Below are positions 61,932 to 64,000 of a stretch of DNA of 64,000 nt, piece after piece. Position 1 is the first letter of the stretch. Every line of letters starts with the position of its first letter. The stretch is from Chitinophaga jiangningensis (GTDB taxonomy: Bacteria; Bacteroidota; Bacteroidia; Chitinophagales; Chitinophagaceae): contig NZ_FRBL01000001.1 of NCBI RefSeq assembly GCF_900142605.1, positions 1 to 64,000 of the forward strand, read 5' to 3'. Made by a program: the position numbers and the translations under genes. The notes under the pieces were generated by a model. It worked only from the letters and a program-made list of their open reading frames with translations. It was not told where the DNA came from and ran no database searches.

Positions 61932-63477
61932 GATAAATACCGTTTAAGGATAATTGATGGCTGGTTGCGGCCGCGTTGGCAACACTAACCAGTGACTGAT
62001 TGGTGATGATGTTATGTAATGCCGCGATATCGTTTGCGAAGATGCGGTCTTTGTTAGCGAATGGCACATGCTCGCGGGTGAAGGCGTGCACGGCTTCCAG
62101 CACCGGACCTGATTTCAGCGGGCGGCGGAAATCTATTGCCTGTGCGGCATACAGCAGTTCGATAGCCAGGATGTATTCCAGGTTGGAGATCACCTGATTT
62201 AACTTACGGCCGCTGATGGAGCCCATGGATACGTGGTCTTCCTGCCCGAGGGAGGTAGGTACCGAATCCGCGCTGGCGGGGAAGCACAGCGTTTTGTTTT
62301 CTGTAACCAGTGCGGCGGTGGTGTATTGTGGAATCATGAAACCGGAGTTAAGGCCGGCGTCCTGGATGAGGAGTTTGGGAAGTCCGAAGCGGCCTTCGAT
62401 CATCATATAGCAACGGCGATCGGAGATGTTACCCAGCTCGGCAGCCGCTACGGTAGCGTAATCCAGCGGCAGGGCCATTGGCTGACCGTGGAAGTTACCA
62501 CCGCTGATGGTATCTTCTGCGCTGAAGATGATGGGGTTGTCGGTAACGCTGTTGAGCTCAATGGAGGTCAGGTGATACAGGTGCTGCCAGGCGGTACGGG
62601 AGGCACCGTGTACCTGTGGCATACAGCGGAGGGAGTACGGGTCCTGCACGCGGCCGCAGTCCACATGTGAATACATGATCTCACTACCATCCAACATAGT
62701 TTTCAGGCGATGAGCTACCAGCTGGTTTCCAGGGAAAGGACGGATGGTATGTAAGCGTGGATCAAATGGTTTGGAGGTACCCATGAGGCCTTCGAGTGAA
62801 AGGGCGCCGATGATATCGGCCGCATCGAGCGCGTTGTGAAGCCGCGCAACGGCTTTCACTGCAAAGGAGAGGATAAACTGCGTACCGTTGATTAGCGCCA
62901 GTCCTTCTTTAGGGCCCAGTGCTACCGGCTGCAGGTTTTCCTTTTGCAATACAGCCTGCATATCTGTTTGCTGGCCTTTGTACCATACTTTTCCCAGGCC
63001 TATTAACGGGAGAAATAAGTGCGACAGCGGAGCAAGGTCGCCGGAGGCGCCTACCGAACCTTTTTCAGGCACCAGCGGGGTCACGCGGTTTTCGATATGC
63101 CAGATAATCCGCTCCAGGGTGGCGAGTGCAGCGCCGGAGTAACCCTGTGCCAGTGCGTGTACTTTGGTGATGAGCATGATACGGGATACTTCTTCCGGGA
63201 TACTATCGCCAACGCCTACACTATGACTTTGCAGGATATTGTACTGCAGGGTGCGGGTATCTTCTTCAGATATTTTGGTATCGCAGAGCGGGCCAAAGCC
63301 GGTGTTGATGCCGTACACAGTGGTATGCTGTGCCACGATGGCCTGTACATATCCGGCGCTTGCCTGGATGCGTTCAATGGCTTCCGGCGCGAGTACGCCT
63401 TTCACCTTGCCGCTGGCGATATCGAGTACGGTGGATACCGTAAGTGTGTCGATACCATATTTGAAAATCATGTTCAT
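61909..63477 (-). CDS. hutH: histidine ammonia-lyase
   Basis: This 522-residue cytoplasmic enzyme removes ammonia from histidine to give urocanate, the first step of the pathway. The self-forming MIO cofactor comes from Ala144-Ser145-Gly146 in GSVGASGDLAPLSH. Tyr55 in YGINTGFG is the conserved active-site tyrosine, and QEDHVSMG is present in the C-terminal half. It is the first enzyme gene of the unit and lies 42 bases after the MarR gene. The His-type assignment over the Phe or Tyr types rests on the hutUIG context. Confidence 0.96.
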   Translation of the reverse strand: MNMIFKYGIDTLTVSTVLDIASGKVKGVLAPEAIERIQASAGYVQAIVAQHTTVYGINTGFGPLCDTKISEEDTRTLQYNILQSHSVGVGDSIPEEVSRIMLITKVHALAQGYSGAALATLERIIWHIENRVTPLVPEKGSVGASGDLAPLSHLFLPLIGLGKVWYKGQQTDMQAVLQKENLQPVALGPKEGLALINGTQFILSFAVKAVARLHNALDAADIIGALSLEGLMGTSKPFDPRLHTIRPFPGNQLVAHRLKTMLDGSEIMYSHVDCGRVQDPYSLRCMPQVHGASRTAWQHLYHLTSIELNSVTDNPIIFSAEDTISGGNFHGQPMALPLDYATVAAAELGNISDRRCYMMIEGRFGLPKLLIQDAGLNSGFMIPQYTTAALVTENKTLCFPASADSVPTSLGQEDHVSMGSISGRKLNQVISNLEYILAIELLYAAQAIDFRRPLKSGPVLEAVHAFTREHVPFANKDRIFANDIAALHNIITNQSLVSVANAAATSHQLSLNGIYHEQFGLY

Positions 63478-63519
63478 TGGTAACTGCTGTTAATGGTGAT
63501 ATTGATTTGGTGTATGATT

Positions 63520-63999
63520 TTATAGTTCTTTACGGACTCTTTCTGCCAGTGGTGTTGCCTGCACGGATTCTTCAATTTCCCTGATGGCTTCGAGTATCTG
63601 CTGGCTGTGTTTATGTTCCATCGCTACGTTTTCCATGGCTTTGGTGATAGCTTTCCAGATGGGCTGTACGCGTCGGAGCAGGTCTTCTCCTTCCGGTGTG
63701 AACACTACCAGCTGGCGGCGGCGGTCATCGTTGCAGGAGTCGGTTTTCACCAGTCCTTTTTTGCGAAGGTTAGTAACCATCTGGCTTACGGCGCTATGGG
63801 AAATTTCGAGTTGATCGGCAATGTCAATCAGGGGCATGGGCTGGCTCTGGGAGAGTATATAAAATACCGGGAACCAGCTGGCATCAAAGGGGATGCCTTC
63901 CTGCTCATAAACTTTATTCACTTCCATGAGGAAGTATTCGCTGAGGCGGCGCAGCCGGGTTCCAAAAACCAGGTGACCTAGTGAGGCGTAAAACGACAT
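63520..63999 (-). CDS. MarR-family transcriptional regulator
   Basis: This 159-residue winged-helix regulator is of the MarR family. The recognition region is LIDIADQLEISHSAVSQMVTNLRKKGLV, followed by the wing NDDRRRQLVVFTPEG. The start codon is at the very edge of the window, so a longer N-terminus or the promoter cannot be checked. It is followed by hutH on the same strand after 42 bases and is probably the first gene of the hut operon. Known hut operons are usually run by HutC (GntR type) or HutP, so a MarR protein here would be a different control scheme. Confidence 0.85.
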   Translation of the reverse strand: MSFYASLGHLVFGTRLRRLSEYFLMEVNKVYEQEGIPFDASWFPVFYILSQSQPMPLIDIADQLEISHSAVSQMVTNLRKKGLVKTDSCNDDRRRQLVVFTPEGEDLLRRVQPIWKAITKAMENVAMEHKHSQQILEAIREIEESVQATPLAERVRKEL

Positions 64000-64000
64000 G

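Overview
The window comes from a member of the Bacteroidota, most likely a Chitinophaga-like organism (family Chitinophagaceae). The evidence is the Bacteroidota promoter -7 motif TAnnTTTG in front of many genes, the near absence of Shine-Dalgarno sequences, a type IX secretion (T9SS) surface-protein operon with PorP/SprF, and family-specific neighbours such as parA-parB-DUF5683-dapB. The genus is an inference; no 16S gene is present. No tRNA, rRNA, CRISPR array, transposase or prophage gene was found, so this looks like stable chromosome.

Layout. 0.1-4.3 kb, minus strand: a GH3-type enzyme, then dxr (isoprenoid synthesis) and rseP (site-2 protease). 4.5-5.8 kb, plus strand: rplU, rpmA and a Lys/Ala/Pro-rich histone-H1-like repeat protein, followed by an intergenic tandem repeat. 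6.2-9.8 kb: a PolX-like protein whose polymerase site looks dead but whose PHP nuclease site is kept, then a PrsW protease, a DsbA-family oxidoreductase and a GNAT acetyltransferase. 10.3-26.4 kb, minus strand: a four-gene surface module made of a ~3,450-residue Calx-beta adhesin with a T9SS type-B sorting domain, PorP/SprF, a PorE-like OmpA lipoprotein and a beta-propeller/Calx-beta protein. It resembles the SprB/SprF systems of gliding bacteria.

26.9-36.1 kb: ahcY, pdxJ, a hemopexin-repeat lipoprotein, lon with a structured 3' region, two outer-membrane beta-barrels and a membrane metallophosphoesterase. 36.4-40.4 kb: a UPF0173 hydrolase, parA, parB, a DUF5683 protein and dapB. 40.4-44.0 kb: an Rrf2 regulator and the sulfate-assimilation genes cysH (APS reductase), cysD and cysN. 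44.1-50.1 kb: a TonB-dependent receptor with a candidate operator, an SDR-type threonine dehydrogenase, kdsA, a protein of unknown function, a lipoprotein and a PspC protein. 50.4-57.9 kb: aconitase, a small membrane protein, an HD hydrolase, a LOG-family phosphoribohydrolase, a DUF4421 protein, a YfcE-like phosphoesterase, purU and a CHAD protein. 58.0-64.0 kb, minus strand: a histidine-degradation operon, MarR-hutH-hutU-hutI-hutG.

Non-coding structure is plentiful: about ten convincing terminators, several long perfect palindromes with three-base loops, two related GC-rich intergenic elements 15.8 kb apart, and hairpins whose single imperfection is a G-U wobble on one strand only, which shows the strand from which they are transcribed. 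The best leads are the T9SS adhesin module with its ~1.05-kb three-domain super-repeat, the polymerase-dead PolX, and an orphan terminator at about 9.8 kb.
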